A stretch of 64,000 nt of DNA. Origin: Rhizobium tibeticum (GTDB lineage: Bacteria > Pseudomonadota > Alphaproteobacteria > Rhizobiales > Rhizobiaceae). Shown piece after piece: positions 8,662 through 17,166 of this stretch; the first letter of the stretch is position 1, and each line of letters opens with the position of its first letter. The notes below the pieces were generated by a model. That model saw only the letters and a program-made list of their open reading frames with translations, did not search any database and had not been told where the DNA came from. The stretch is from assembly GCF_900110205.1 (NCBI RefSeq), contig NZ_FOCV01000009.1:124001-188000 (forward strand). The letters are read 5' to 3'. The translations under genes were made by a program, and so were the position numbers.

Positions 8662-9350
8662 TAAAGGTGCATCCCGTCCTGCTTATGTTTGCGGATAAGG
8701 TGTATCAAATCCGGCATTGCGTCAAACACGGCTTCAGGCGAAAGCCGGTCAAGTTCAGCGCGATAGCCGGAAAAATTGGCGTGCGAACCACCGGTGAAGG
8801 CAAATACCGTCATGCCTGCGGCCTTCGCCGCCTCGATCCCAGCCGGGCTATCTTCCACGACCACGCAATTTGCCGGATCGACGTTCATTTCGCGCGCTGC
8901 ATGCAGGAAGAGGTCGGGCGCCGGCTTGCCATGCTTGACCATCGTCGCGCTAAAAATATCAGGCAGCCGGTCGATCAGGCCGGTGACCGTCAACGACAGG
9001 CGAATGCGTTCGACCTGACTTGAGGAGGCGACGCAACAGGGAATGCCGAGGGTGTCGATGGTCTCGGCGATCCCGTCCATCGGCTTCAACTCCTTGCGAA
9101 ACCGGGCGTAGAGGTCTGTACGGATCTGCTCGAGGAATTCCTGGCCCGGGTGGACGTTGTATTCGGACTTCATCGTCTCGATCACCGTTGCGAGACTTCG
9201 CCCGAGGAAACGCCCGTAGACCTCCTCCTCGGTGATCGGAACGTTGAGATCGTTCATCGCCTTGACCAAAACGCTCACCGATATCGGTTCGCTATCGACA
9301 AGAACGCCGTCGCAATCGAAAATGACCAGCCGTGTTTCAGCCTCAGCCAT
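8661..9350 (-). CDS. HAD-superfamily (subfamily IA) sugar phosphatase
   Basis: 229 residues with all four HAD motifs: FDCDGVLVDSEP (nucleophile and general acid aspartates), the ASSSQ serine motif, the lysine in KHGKPAPDLF, and VVEDSPAGIEAA. The helical cap after motif I is typical of beta-phosphoglucomutase and small sugar-phosphate phosphatases. It sits between the dehydrogenase and kinase genes of the polyol operon, so it may remove a dead-end sugar phosphate. The exact substrate is unknown. Translation is coupled to the kinase gene. Confidence 0.9.
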   Translation of the reverse strand: MAEAETRLVIFDCDGVLVDSEPISVSVLVKAMNDLNVPITEEEVYGRFLGRSLATVIETMKSEYNVHPGQEFLEQIRTDLYARFRKELKPMDGIAETIDTLGIPCCVASSSQVERIRLSLTVTGLIDRLPDIFSATMVKHGKPAPDLFLHAAREMNVDPANCVVVEDSPAGIEAAKAAGMTVFAFTGGSHANFSGYRAELDRLSPEAVFDAMPDLIHLIRKHKQDGMHL

Positions 9351-9433
9351 GGTAGACCCAATCGCAGTTGGTGCAGGAAGAACCCATCCTCTGGACGGGG
9401 CGGAGGCGGCGGCAGGAATGCCGCCACTGATCC

Positions 9434-10915
9434 TTACACAGCAAGCTTATTGTCGAGATAAAGCTGTAGCGTTTCACGCGTGCCCTTTTCCCACAAGGTT
9501 TTCAATGCGTGGGCGAAGCGCTTGCGGAACAGCTCGGATTTCGACACCTCGCCAAAGATGTCGTCGAAGGCGAGGAAGGCCAGCGGATCATCCTTGGCCT
9601 TTAAAGCCGCCGCATGCAGCCGCTCGGCGCTGGCGTCGTTGAAGGCAATGTCCTTGCCGCTATCCGTTTTTCCAGCGAAGTAGCGGCACCACAGTGCCGA
9701 AACCAACGCCAGGCCGACGACATCCCGGCCCTGGCTCAGATTGTCGAGCGTCGACGGCAGTATGAATTTCGGCTGCCGGTTCGATCCGTCCTGCGCCAGA
9801 CGCGGGATCGTATCGGCAATTTTCGGATTGAGCAGTCGATGCTCGATCAGCGCGAAATAGTCCGTCAGCGAGGTACCGGGAACCGGCGGAACGATCGGGA
9901 TGATCTCTTCTTTTTCCAGCTTGGCCAAGAAGGCCCGGATCAACGGATCTTCCATCGAGTCGTGTACGAAGTGGATGTCCATCAGCGCTGCGGGATAGGC
10001 GATCGCCGCGTGGCCACCGTTGAGAATGCGGATCTTCATGTGCTCGTAGGGCGTCACATCCGGCACGAAGGTGACCCCGACCTTGTCCAGCGCCGGCCGG
10101 CCGGCGGTGAACTTGTCTTCCAGCACCCACTGCTTGAACTCTTCGCAATAGACCGGCCAGTTGTCTTCGATGCCGAAGGCTTTCTTCAAGAGATCGGTTT
10201 CGCGCTGTCCGGTGGCCGGCGTGATGCGGTCGACCATGGCATTCGGGAAGGCGACGTTCGCCTTGACCCAGTCGGCAAAGGCAGGATCCGAAAGCCGTGC
10301 TGTGCCGATAACGGCATTCGCGGTGACGACGCCGTTATGGGGGATGTTGTCGCAGGACATGACGGTGAAAGGCACGATGCCCTTTTCCTTGCGCGCCTTG
10401 AGGCCGGCGACAACAAGGCCGAAGACCGTCTTCGGCTCGGCAGGGTTCTGGCCATCCGCAGCGATCGCCGGATGGTCGGGATTGAACTTACCAGATGCGT
10501 CGATGAAATAGCCGCCCTCGGTGATCGTCATCGAAACGATACGGATCGTGGGATCCGCGAGCTTGGCGATGATCGTCTTGGCATCGCCCACCGGCAGGAT
10601 GTCGACCATCGGCGCGGTGATCCGCGCGGCGGTTTTGTTGTTGTCCTGCTCGACCACGGTCGTCAGGAAGTCTTGGGCGGCGAGCTTTTCGCGCATCGCC
10701 GCATCGGACGGCAGGATACCAGCGCCGACAATCGCCCAGTCATGATCCTGGCCCAGATTGAAAAGGTCGTCGAGATAGATGGCCTGATGGGCACGGTGGA
10801 AATTGCCCACGCCGAAGTGCACGATGCCCGCTTTCAGCGACGCCCGCTCATAGGTCGGTACGGCCGCCGTCTTTGCCGCCTCGGAAAGCGTTGCCAGCGA
10901 TAGTTTGCACGTCAT
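9434..10915 (-). CDS. mtlK: Mannitol 2-dehydrogenase family polyol dehydrogenase
   Basis: 493-residue NAD-dependent long-chain polyol dehydrogenase oxidising mannitol (and often sorbitol or arabitol) to the ketose. The Rossmann glycine motif VHFGVGNFHRAHQA is near residue 35. The catalytic signature K-I-R-I-L-N-G-G-H places Lys294, Asn299 and His302 at the spacing of Pseudomonas fluorescens mannitol dehydrogenase (295/300/303). It follows the transporter ATPase gene directly in the operon. Fructuronate and tagaturonate reductases belong to the same superfamily, but the polyol transporter context and the length favour mannitol dehydrogenase. Confidence 0.93.
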   Translation of the reverse strand: MTCKLSLATLSEAAKTAAVPTYERASLKAGIVHFGVGNFHRAHQAIYLDDLFNLGQDHDWAIVGAGILPSDAAMREKLAAQDFLTTVVEQDNNKTAARITAPMVDILPVGDAKTIIAKLADPTIRIVSMTITEGGYFIDASGKFNPDHPAIAADGQNPAEPKTVFGLVVAGLKARKEKGIVPFTVMSCDNIPHNGVVTANAVIGTARLSDPAFADWVKANVAFPNAMVDRITPATGQRETDLLKKAFGIEDNWPVYCEEFKQWVLEDKFTAGRPALDKVGVTFVPDVTPYEHMKIRILNGGHAAIAYPAALMDIHFVHDSMEDPLIRAFLAKLEKEEIIPIVPPVPGTSLTDYFALIEHRLLNPKIADTIPRLAQDGSNRQPKFILPSTLDNLSQGRDVVGLALVSALWCRYFAGKTDSGKDIAFNDASAERLHAAALKAKDDPLAFLAFDDIFGEVSKSELFRKRFAHALKTLWEKGTRETLQLYLDNKLAV

Positions 10916-10966
10916 GTTTCAGTCCTCTTGAAGGTCTTCGGGATCGGCTGTGACCCCGGTATCGGC

Positions 10967-10989
10967 ACGCCGGGCACCTTGTCCGGCGT
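10967..10989 (-). other. Small inverted repeat between smoK-type ATPase and mtlK genes
   Basis: ACGCCGG (10967-10973) and CCGGCGT (10983-10989) form a 7-bp stem in a 107-base gap inside the polyol operon. There is no T-run, so it may be an RNA processing or stability element rather than a terminator. Confidence 0.35.
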
Positions 10990-11022
10990 TGCGCTTTCGT
11001 CCCCAACCCGGCAACAATGCGC

Positions 11023-12021
11023 TCAGATGGCGAGGCCGCCTTCGTTGAATTTGTGGATCCGCGTCTTGTCGGGCGTCAGATAGACGACGTCGCCGGCCTT
11101 GGCCGGGAAATCGCCCCCGCCCCGCGCGGTAACAGGGCCGATACCCTCGACATCGACATGCAGGAATGTGTCGGCGCCGAGGTGCTCGGCAACCACGACC
11201 TTGCCCTTCCAGTCGCCGCTTTCGGTCGAAAGCAACATGTGCTCGGGCCTAACCCCGATCGTGTGCGCACCAAACTGCGCAGCATATTGGCCTTTCACGA
11301 GATTCATCTTCGGTGAGCCGATGAAGCCGGCGACGAAGAGATTGCGCGGCTTGTGATAGAGCTCAAGCGGCGAGCCCACCTGCTCGATATTTCCACGGTT
11401 CAGTACAACGATCTTGTCGGCCATGGTCATGGCTTCCACCTGGTCATGGGTGACGTAGATCATCGTCGTCTTCAGCTGCTGGTGCAGCTCGCTGATCTCC
11501 AGGCGCATGTTGACGCGCAGAGCAGCATCGAGGTTCGACAACGGCTCGTCGAAGAGGAAGGCCGAAGGCTGGCGCACGATCGCACGGCCGATCGCCACGC
11601 GCTGGCGCTGGCCGCCCGAAAGCTGTCGCGGCTTGCGCTCGAGGTAGTCAGTCAAGTTCAGAATCCGGGCGGCATCGGCAACCTTCCGGTCGATCTCCGC
11701 CTTGTCCATGTTTGCCATCTTCAGCGGAAAGGCGATGTTGTTGCGCACACTCATATGCGGGTAGAGCGCATAGGACTGGAACACCATCGCTAGACCACGT
11801 TCCGACGGAGCCTTTTCCGTTGCATTCCTGCCGTCGATGACGATGTTGCCGCCACTGACATCCTCAAGACCGGCAATCAGTCGCAGCAGGGTGGACTTGC
11901 CGCAGCCGGACGGGCCGACGAAGACGACGAACTCGCCGTCCTTGATCTCGAGGTCGATCGAAGGAATGACCTTGGCTTCACCGAAGACCTTCGAAACGTT
12001 CTGAAGGGTAATGCTTCCCAT
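11023..12021 (-). CDS. smoK: Polyol ABC transporter ATP-binding protein
   Basis: 332-residue MalK/UgpC-type ATPase. Walker [10 protein letters not shown] is near residue 40, followed by the Q-loop region [12 protein letters not shown], the signature [14 protein letters not shown], Walker [13 protein letters not shown] and the switch histidine in [10 protein letters not shown]; a TOBE regulatory domain follows (about residues 235-330). It energises the two permeases encoded upstream. ATPases of this class can serve several sugar transporters, which matters because the fructoside operon at 42-48 kb has lost its own. Confidence 0.95.
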   Translation of the reverse strand: MGSITLQNVSKVFGEAKVIPSIDLEIKDGEFVVFVGPSGCGKSTLLRLIAGLEDVSGGNIVIDGRNATEKAPSERGLAMVFQSYALYPHMSVRNNIAFPLKMANMDKAEIDRKVADAARILNLTDYLERKPRQLSGGQRQRVAIGRAIVRQPSAFLFDEPLSNLDAALRVNMRLEISELHQQLKTTMIYVTHDQVEAMTMADKIVVLNRGNIEQVGSPLELYHKPRNLFVAGFIGSPKMNLVKGQYAAQFGAHTIGVRPEHMLLSTESGDWKGKVVVAEHLGADTFLHVDVEGIGPVTARGGGDFPAKAGDVVYLTPDKTRIHKFNEGGLAI

Positions 12022-12039
12022 GTTTCTCTCCCTGATGTC

Positions 12040-12870
12040 TTATTTCACCGCGCCGAAGGTCAGGCCGCGGACGAGTTGTTTCTGCGAGAACCAGCCGAGG
12101 ATCAGGATCGGCGCGATCGCCATGGTGGAGGCTGCCGAAAGCTTGGCGTAGAACAAGCCTTCCGGGCTGGAATAGGAAGCGATGAACGCCGTCAGCGGCG
12201 CCGCTTTCGACGCGGTGAGGTTGAGTGTCCAGAAGGCTTCGTTCCAAGCCAGGATGATGTTGAGAAGCAGCGTCGAGGCGATGCCCGGTACCGCCATCGG
12301 CGTCAGCACGTAGATGATTTCCTTGGCAAGCGAGGCGCCGTCCATGCGCGCGGCTTCCAGGATCTCGCCGGGAATTTCCTTGAAATAGGTGTAGAGCATC
12401 CACACGATGATCGGCAGGTTGATCAGCGTCAGGATGATCACCAAACCGAGGCGACTGTCGAGCAGGCCGGAGTTGCGGAACATCAGGTAGATCGGGATCA
12501 GTGCGCCGACCGGCGGCATCATCTTGGTCGACAGCATCCACATCAGCACGTCCTTCGTCCGCTTGGTTGGCGAAAACGCCATCGCCCAGGCGGCTGGAAT
12601 GGCGATGATCAGGCCGATCAGCGTCGAGCCGAAGGAAATGATCACCGAGTTCATGAAGTGGCTGAGATAGTTTGAGCGGCTCTGCACTTCCGCATAGCTC
12701 TCCGTCGTCCAGTGGAAGAACAGAAACTGCGGTGGCGAGGCGATGGCATCCGCTTCCGTCTTGAAGCTCGTCAGGAAGGTCCAGAGGATCGGGAAGAAGA
12801 TCAGGATGCCGAGCGTCCAGGCGATGGCGGTCATGACCACCTTGCGCTGAGTTGTGACTTTTCTAGCCAT
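12040..12870 (-). CDS. smoG: Polyol ABC transporter permease (second subunit)
   Basis: 276-residue MalG-type permease with six predicted membrane helices and the EAA loop EAARMDGASLAKEIIYVLTP that docks on the ATPase. The start at ATG 12870 gives the expected MARKVTT N terminus and lies one base past the stop of the preceding permease gene (TGAGATG). A longer frame reaching 13065 runs through that gene and is not credible. It precedes the ATPase gene by 18 bases. Confidence 0.93.
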   Translation of the reverse strand: MARKVTTQRKVVMTAIAWTLGILIFFPILWTFLTSFKTEADAIASPPQFLFFHWTTESYAEVQSRSNYLSHFMNSVIISFGSTLIGLIIAIPAAWAMAFSPTKRTKDVLMWMLSTKMMPPVGALIPIYLMFRNSGLLDSRLGLVIILTLINLPIIVWMLYTYFKEIPGEILEAARMDGASLAKEIIYVLTPMAVPGIASTLLLNIILAWNEAFWTLNLTASKAAPLTAFIASYSSPEGLFYAKLSAASTMAIAPILILGWFSQKQLVRGLTFGAVK

Positions 12871-12871
12871 C

Positions 12872-13744
12872 TCAAGCCTCCAGATTCTTGCCGACAAGGC
12901 GCACGAGGAAGATCGCAACGATGTTGGCGAGGATGACCGCCACGATACCGCCGGCCGAAGCGCCGCCGATATCGAACTGCAGAAGCGCCTGCGCATAGAC
13001 GAGATAGGTGAGGTTCGTGCTCTGCGTGCCGGGGCCGCCGTTGGTGGTGACCAGGATTTCGGCAAAGACCGAGAGAAGGAAGATTGTCTGGATGAGGATC
13101 ACCACCGTGATGGCGCGGGCCATATGCGGCAGGATGATGTAGATGAACTTCGAAACAACGCCGGCGCCATCCATCTCGGCGGCCTCCTGCTGCTCTTCGT
13201 CCAGCGACTGCAGGGCGGTGAGCATGATGAGTGTCGCAAAGGGCAGCCACTGCCAGGCGACGATCAGAATGATGGAGAAGAGCGGCGCGTTGGCAAGCCA
13301 GTCATAGGGCTGCAATCCAAGCGCCTTGGCGAGATGCGCGAAGAGCCCGTTGACCGGGTTCATGAACATGTTCTTCCACACCAGAGCCGCAACCGTCGGC
13401 ATGACGAAGAAGGGTGCAATCACCAGGATGCGAACGATGCCCTGTCCGTAGATATCCTGGTTCAGGAGCAGCGCAAACGCGATGCCGCCCACGACAGTGA
13501 TCAGGAGCACGCCGAGCACCAGCAGCAACGTATTGATCAACGCGGAGAAAAAGGCCGGATCGGTGAGGAAATATTTGTAGTTCAGGAAGCCGACGAAGGT
13601 TTCCATGCCCGGGCTGAGCAAATTGTAGTTCAGCGTCGAAAAATAGATCGTCATCGCGAGCGGGACGATCATCCACAGGAAGAGAAGCACAACGGACGGT
13701 GCGATCATCATTCGCGCTGCGGAGCGGGTGTGTAACGTTGCCAT
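12872..13744 (-). CDS. smoF: Polyol ABC transporter permease (first subunit)
   Basis: 290-residue MalF-type permease with about six membrane helices, the first at residues 13-35, and the EAA loop EAAEMDGAGVVSKFIYIILP. It partners the 12040-12870 permease and the binding protein encoded upstream. A structured 134-base gap separates it from the binding-protein gene. Confidence 0.93.
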   Translation of the reverse strand: MATLHTRSAARMMIAPSVVLLFLWMIVPLAMTIYFSTLNYNLLSPGMETFVGFLNYKYFLTDPAFFSALINTLLLVLGVLLITVVGGIAFALLLNQDIYGQGIVRILVIAPFFVMPTVAALVWKNMFMNPVNGLFAHLAKALGLQPYDWLANAPLFSIILIVAWQWLPFATLIMLTALQSLDEEQQEAAEMDGAGVVSKFIYIILPHMARAITVVILIQTIFLLSVFAEILVTTNGGPGTQSTNLTYLVYAQALLQFDIGGASAGGIVAVILANIVAIFLVRLVGKNLEA

Positions 13745-13789
13745 GGCGATGACCGATCCTGTTCAAAGAGGCAGACGGCTGCAAGACAG

Positions 13790-13870
13790 CTGAGAAAAGG
13801 GGGTCGCCGACGCAGTTTGGGCATTCGGCGACCCAGATGGGCGGGGAGGTCAAACGCCCCGCCTTCTCAG
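13790..13870 (-). other. Multibranch RNA structure between binding-protein and permease genes
   Basis: Three nested or adjacent perfect stems: an outer helix CTGAGAA (13790-13796) with TTCTCAG (13864-13870), enclosing a 10-bp hairpin GGGTCGCCGA (13801-13810)/TCGGCGACCC (13825-13834) and a 7-bp hairpin GGCGGGG (13840-13846)/CCCCGCC (13857-13863). It sits just after the stop of the binding-protein gene. Such 3' structures are known to protect binding-protein mRNA and give differential expression in sugar operons. No T-run follows, so full termination is not expected. Confidence 0.6.
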
Positions 13871-13878
13871 GAGGTTAT

Positions 13879-15189
13879 CTATTTGATGTAACCAGCCTTG
13901 GTCATTTCGCGGGTCGTCAGCTGCTGCGCGCTCTGCAGCGCCTGATCGACCGAGACCTGTCCTGCAAGAGCTGCTGAGAACTGCTGGCCGACGGCCGTGC
14001 CGATACCCTGGAATTCAGGGATAGCGACGAACTGGACACCGACGTAGGGGACCGGCTTGACGGTCGGCTTGGTCGGGTCAGCCGCGTTGATGCTGTCGAT
14101 CGTCATCTTGGCGAAAGGCGCGGCTTTCTGGTAGTCGGCGTTTGCATAGAGCGAAGAGCGCGTGCCGGGAGGTGCGTTCAGCCAGCCGTCCTTGTCGGCG
14201 ACGAGCTTGGTGTAATCCTTGCTCGTTGCCCAGGCGACGAATTTCTCGGCTGCTTCGACCTTCTGCGAGCTCGCCGGAATGGCAAGGCTCCAGGCCCACA
14301 GCCAGTTGCCGCGCTTGCCGAGGCCCTTATCCGGAGCCAGAGCGAAGCCGACTTTGTCAGCGACGGTGGATTCCTTCGGGTTGCTGACGAAGGAGGCAGC
14401 AACGGTCGCGTCGATCCACATGCCGCATTTGCCGGTCTGGAAGAGTGCCAGGTTTTCGTTGAAGCCGTTCGACGAAGCACCGGGAGGTCCGGCTTCCTTC
14501 ATCAGGTTGACGTAAAAGTTCAACGCGTCCTTCCACTCCGGCTGATCGAACTGCGGTTTCCATTGCTCATCGAACCAGCGGGCGCCGAAAGAGTTCGACA
14601 TCGCCGTCAGGAAGGCCATGTTTTCACCCCAGCCAGCCTTGCCGCGCAAGCAGATGCCGTAGATTTCCTTGTCCTTGTTGGTGATCTTCTTCGCCGCTTC
14701 CGCGATGAAGTCCCAGGTCGGCGCGTCAGGCATCTTCAGGCCGGCGGCTTCGAACAGGTCCTTGCGGTACATGACCATCGAGCTTTCGCCGTAGAACGGC
14801 GCTGCATAGAGCTTGCCGTCTGTGGTCAGGCCGCTGCGGATTGCCGGCAGCAGGTCGTCGGCATCGTAGTCTGCGCCGAGGTTGTCGAGCGGCAGAAGCC
14901 AGCCCTGCTTGGCCCAGATCGGAACTTCATAAGTACCGATCGTCAGAACGTCGTACTGGCCACCCTTAGTCGCGATGTCGGTCGTAACCTTCTGGCGCAG
15001 GACGTTGTCTTCGAGGGTCACCCACTCGAGATCAATGTCGGGGTTCTTCTTCTTGAAGTCATCCGTCAGCTTCTGCATCCGGATCATATCGCCGTTATTG
15101 ACGGTCGCGATTGTCAGCGTTTCGGCCGAAGCCATGCCGGCAAACGCCAGTGCTGAGCAGGCGCCCAGCAGGAGAGTTCTCAATGTCAT
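13879..15189 (-). CDS. smoE: Polyol ABC transporter periplasmic binding protein
   Basis: 436-residue extracellular solute-binding protein of family 1. It begins with a signal peptide (MTLRTLLLGACSALAFAGMASA, cleavage after ASA near residue 22) and continues as TLTIATVNNGDM. It is the substrate receptor for the permeases downstream; by homology of the whole operon it should bind sorbitol or mannitol. ATG 15189 is preceded by GGGAGGAAGAT. The gene follows its regulator by about 145 bases, which contain an A+T-rich stretch and a candidate operator. Confidence 0.93.
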   Translation of the reverse strand: MTLRTLLLGACSALAFAGMASAETLTIATVNNGDMIRMQKLTDDFKKKNPDIDLEWVTLEDNVLRQKVTTDIATKGGQYDVLTIGTYEVPIWAKQGWLLPLDNLGADYDADDLLPAIRSGLTTDGKLYAAPFYGESSMVMYRKDLFEAAGLKMPDAPTWDFIAEAAKKITNKDKEIYGICLRGKAGWGENMAFLTAMSNSFGARWFDEQWKPQFDQPEWKDALNFYVNLMKEAGPPGASSNGFNENLALFQTGKCGMWIDATVAASFVSNPKESTVADKVGFALAPDKGLGKRGNWLWAWSLAIPASSQKVEAAEKFVAWATSKDYTKLVADKDGWLNAPPGTRSSLYANADYQKAAPFAKMTIDSINAADPTKPTVKPVPYVGVQFVAIPEFQGIGTAVGQQFSAALAGQVSVDQALQSAQQLTTREMTKAGYIK

Positions 15190-15213
15190 ATCTTCCTCCC
15201 AGAAGATGAGTGC

Positions 15214-15230
15214 GAGCATTCGCTTTGCTC
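15214..15230 (-). promoter_or_regulatory. Candidate SorC-type operator in front of the polyol binding-protein gene
   Basis: GAGCATTCGCTTTGCTC has perfect arms GAGCA/TGCTC. It lies about 25 bases upstream of the start codon and resembles the GTGCATT...TTGCAC dyad in front of the regulator gene. The role is inferred only. Confidence 0.3.
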
Positions 15231-15334
15231 ATGGGCAATTACTCGCCTATGGGAGAAAAATGTCAATCACCATTCGTTGCTGCATCAGCGAAGATGTATG
15301 TTATCTATTTGATTTTAAATGAATATATATTTGC

Positions 15335-16288
15335 TCACGGCCTGAGCAGATACTCAGCGGTGTCCTCATCGGTGATCAGCGCATTGATCTGGTGGCCTGT
15401 TACAGCAGCCTTGATCGCCTTGAATTTGCGCTTGCCCTTGCCGATTCCAATGACGGTCGACGACTCGCGCGAGGGGATCGACGCAGAGGCAACCCGCTCG
15501 TTGATCGGGTTGTCGAGAAGCTTGCCCTCGCCGTCGAATACCCAGCCGCAGATCTCGCCGACAGCGCCGTTGCGCATCAGCTCCATCATCTCGTCCTTCT
15601 CCAGGAAGCCGTCGACGCAAAGCGGTCCGTCGATGCCGAGCTCGCCGATGCCGACGAACGTCACGTCCGCCTGCGCGCTGATCTCCAGCGTCGAGCGGAC
15701 GAGCTGCTGGCCGTGTAAGGTTTCCCGCTCCTCCGCCGACGTCACCAGGACTGGCAGTGGCATCGGGAAGTGCCGCGCCTTCACCGCGTCGGCCATGCTG
15801 AAGATGACATTGTAATAGGCGGCCGAACCGTCGGGCGCAATGTTGCCAGTCAGCGACACGATCCGATGGTTGGGACATTCGATTGCGGGCAGCTGATCGA
15901 CCGCAGCCTTTAATGTTCGCCCTGTCCCGACTGCCAGCACGATCGGATCCGCCCGCTTCAGCCAGCGCTCGATTTCGGCCGCAGCTGCCTCCGCGATGCC
16001 GACAGTCGTCGAACTGGAGCCCGGGTCGCTTGGCACAACCTCGACATGCTTGAGGTTGAACTTCTTGCGCACAGCATTGGCGAGTTCGAGGCAGGCGGCG
16101 ATCGGGTGGTCGAGCCGCACCTTGATCAGCCGTTCGGCAACGGCAAGCGACACCAGACGCTGTGCCGATTGCCGCGAAATCCCCATGGAAGAGGCAATCT
16201 CATCCTGTGTTCGCCCCGCCACGTAGTAGAGCCATCCTGCACGCGCCGCGTCATCCAGCCGTCCCGAAGTCTCGGATTTTCTTACCAT
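15335..16288 (-). CDS. SorC/DeoR-type regulator of the polyol operon
   Basis: 317 residues from ATG 16288. HTH at about residues 15-50 (ARAGWLYYVAGRTQDEIASSMGISRQSAQRL), then the PF04198 sugar-binding domain with AVGTGRTLKA and ending near INALITDEDTAEYLL. It is the first gene of the minus-strand polyol cluster and almost certainly controls it, using a polyol or ketose phosphate as ligand. A longer frame reaching 16396 has no ribosome-binding site and would run into the promoter. Paralogue of the regulator at 1998. Confidence 0.9.
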   Translation of the reverse strand: MVRKSETSGRLDDAARAGWLYYVAGRTQDEIASSMGISRQSAQRLVSLAVAERLIKVRLDHPIAACLELANAVRKKFNLKHVEVVPSDPGSSSTTVGIAEAAAAEIERWLKRADPIVLAVGTGRTLKAAVDQLPAIECPNHRIVSLTGNIAPDGSAAYYNVIFSMADAVKARHFPMPLPVLVTSAEERETLHGQQLVRSTLEISAQADVTFVGIGELGIDGPLCVDGFLEKDEMMELMRNGAVGEICGWVFDGEGKLLDNPINERVASASIPSRESSTVIGIGKGKRKFKAIKAAVTGHQINALITDEDTAEYLLRP

Positions 16289-16377
16289 CAAGTCTCTGCC
16301 ATGCTGAAAGGACCGGCCGTAGCCAACGCGAAGATGCCTATTGCGGCAGATCAAACCAGAATTCGGGCAAATGTCGA

Positions 16378-16396
16378 GTGCATTGAGAAATTGCAC
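16378..16396 (-). promoter_or_regulatory. Candidate operator upstream of the polyol regulator gene
   Basis: GTGCATTGAGAAATTGCAC, arms GTGCA/TGCAC. It lies 90 bases upstream of the regulator start and 117 bases upstream of the divergent response-regulator gene. The pattern GTGCATT...AATTG recurs at 1893-1906 in front of the other SorC-type gene. Confidence 0.4.
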
Positions 16397-16512
16397 AGCC
16401 TATTTTGACTTGCCACGCGGTAGCTGGATGCCATCTGCTTGTCATCTTTGTCGATCAAGGCTTGCTTGACCGAGGGTTGAACTGCGAGCTAACTGGCACC
16501 GAGGAAAAAACT

Positions 16513-17166
16513 GTGCGAATTCTGCTGGTTGAAGATGACAGAATGATTGGTGGAGCAGTGCGGGATCACGTCATCGCCGCCAATCATGCCGTCGACTGGG
16601 TACAAAATCTCGCCGATGCTGACGCCGCGGCTAGACCTGTCGACTACGGGCTGATCCTTCTCGATCTTCAGCTCCCGGATGGCAGCGGCGTAGAGTTTCT
16701 TCGCCGCTTTCGCGAAAGAGGCCTGAAGACGCCCGTTATCATTTTGACGGCGCGAGACCAGATCTCGGATCGCATCGACGGGCTGAACGCCGGCGCCGAC
16801 GACTACCTCGTGAAACCGTTCAATCTGGACGAGTTGGAAGCGCGCATCATGGCGGTAGCGCGCCGCTATGACGCCAATCCGCATCCCGTGCTCCGCATTT
16901 CCGATATCGAGATCAACCGGCCCCTGCATCAGCTCTCCGTGGCCGGCGAAACGATCATCCTGACGAGCCGCGAATGGGCGGTGCTAGACCTCTTGACGGC
17001 GCGCCCAGGCGCGATCGTTCCGAAGGACCGGATCGAGGAAGCGCTCTATGCGTTCGGCTCGGAGATCGAAAGCAACACGGTCGAGGTCTATGTGAGCCGC
17101 TTGCGCAAGAAGATCGGCAAGGACAGGATCCGCACGGCACGCGGCATCGGCTACACAATCGGATGA
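16513..17166 (+). CDS. OmpR-family response regulator
   Basis: 217 residues. The receiver domain starts VRILLVEDD; the phosphoacceptor is Asp51 in LLDLQLPDGSG, with T in VIILTAR and the conserved lysine in YLVKPF. The C-terminal winged helix (about residues 125-215) ends with TVEVYVSRLRKKIG and ARGIGYTI. GTG 16513 has GAGG eight bases upstream; the longer frame to 16405 has no site. It overlaps the sensor gene by four bases (ATGA), so the pair is translationally coupled. The target genes are not evident. Confidence 0.95.
   Translation: MRILLVEDDRMIGGAVRDHVIAANHAVDWVQNLADADAAARPVDYGLILLDLQLPDGSGVEFLRRFRERGLKTPVIILTARDQISDRIDGLNAGADDYLVKPFNLDELEARIMAVARRYDANPHPVLRISDIEINRPLHQLSVAGETIILTSREWAVLDLLTARPGAIVPKDRIEEALYAFGSEIESNTVEVYVSRLRKKIGKDRIRTARGIGYTIG

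Noticed and set aside
7039..8664. 541-codon plus-strand frame opposite the FGGY kinase
   Set aside because: Antisense shadow; the kinase on the other strand has every FGGY motif and is coupled to its upstream gene.
12040..13065. N-terminal extension of the second polyol permease to 13065
   Set aside because: The extra 65 residues are serine/arginine-rich shadow sequence of the upstream permease gene; ATG 12870 follows its stop by one base.
15224..15340. Two copies of TTTGCTCAYGG 106 bases apart near the polyol binding-protein promoter
   Set aside because: One copy overlaps the regulator stop codon and the match is short; it could be chance, so the nearby dyad was preferred as the operator candidate.
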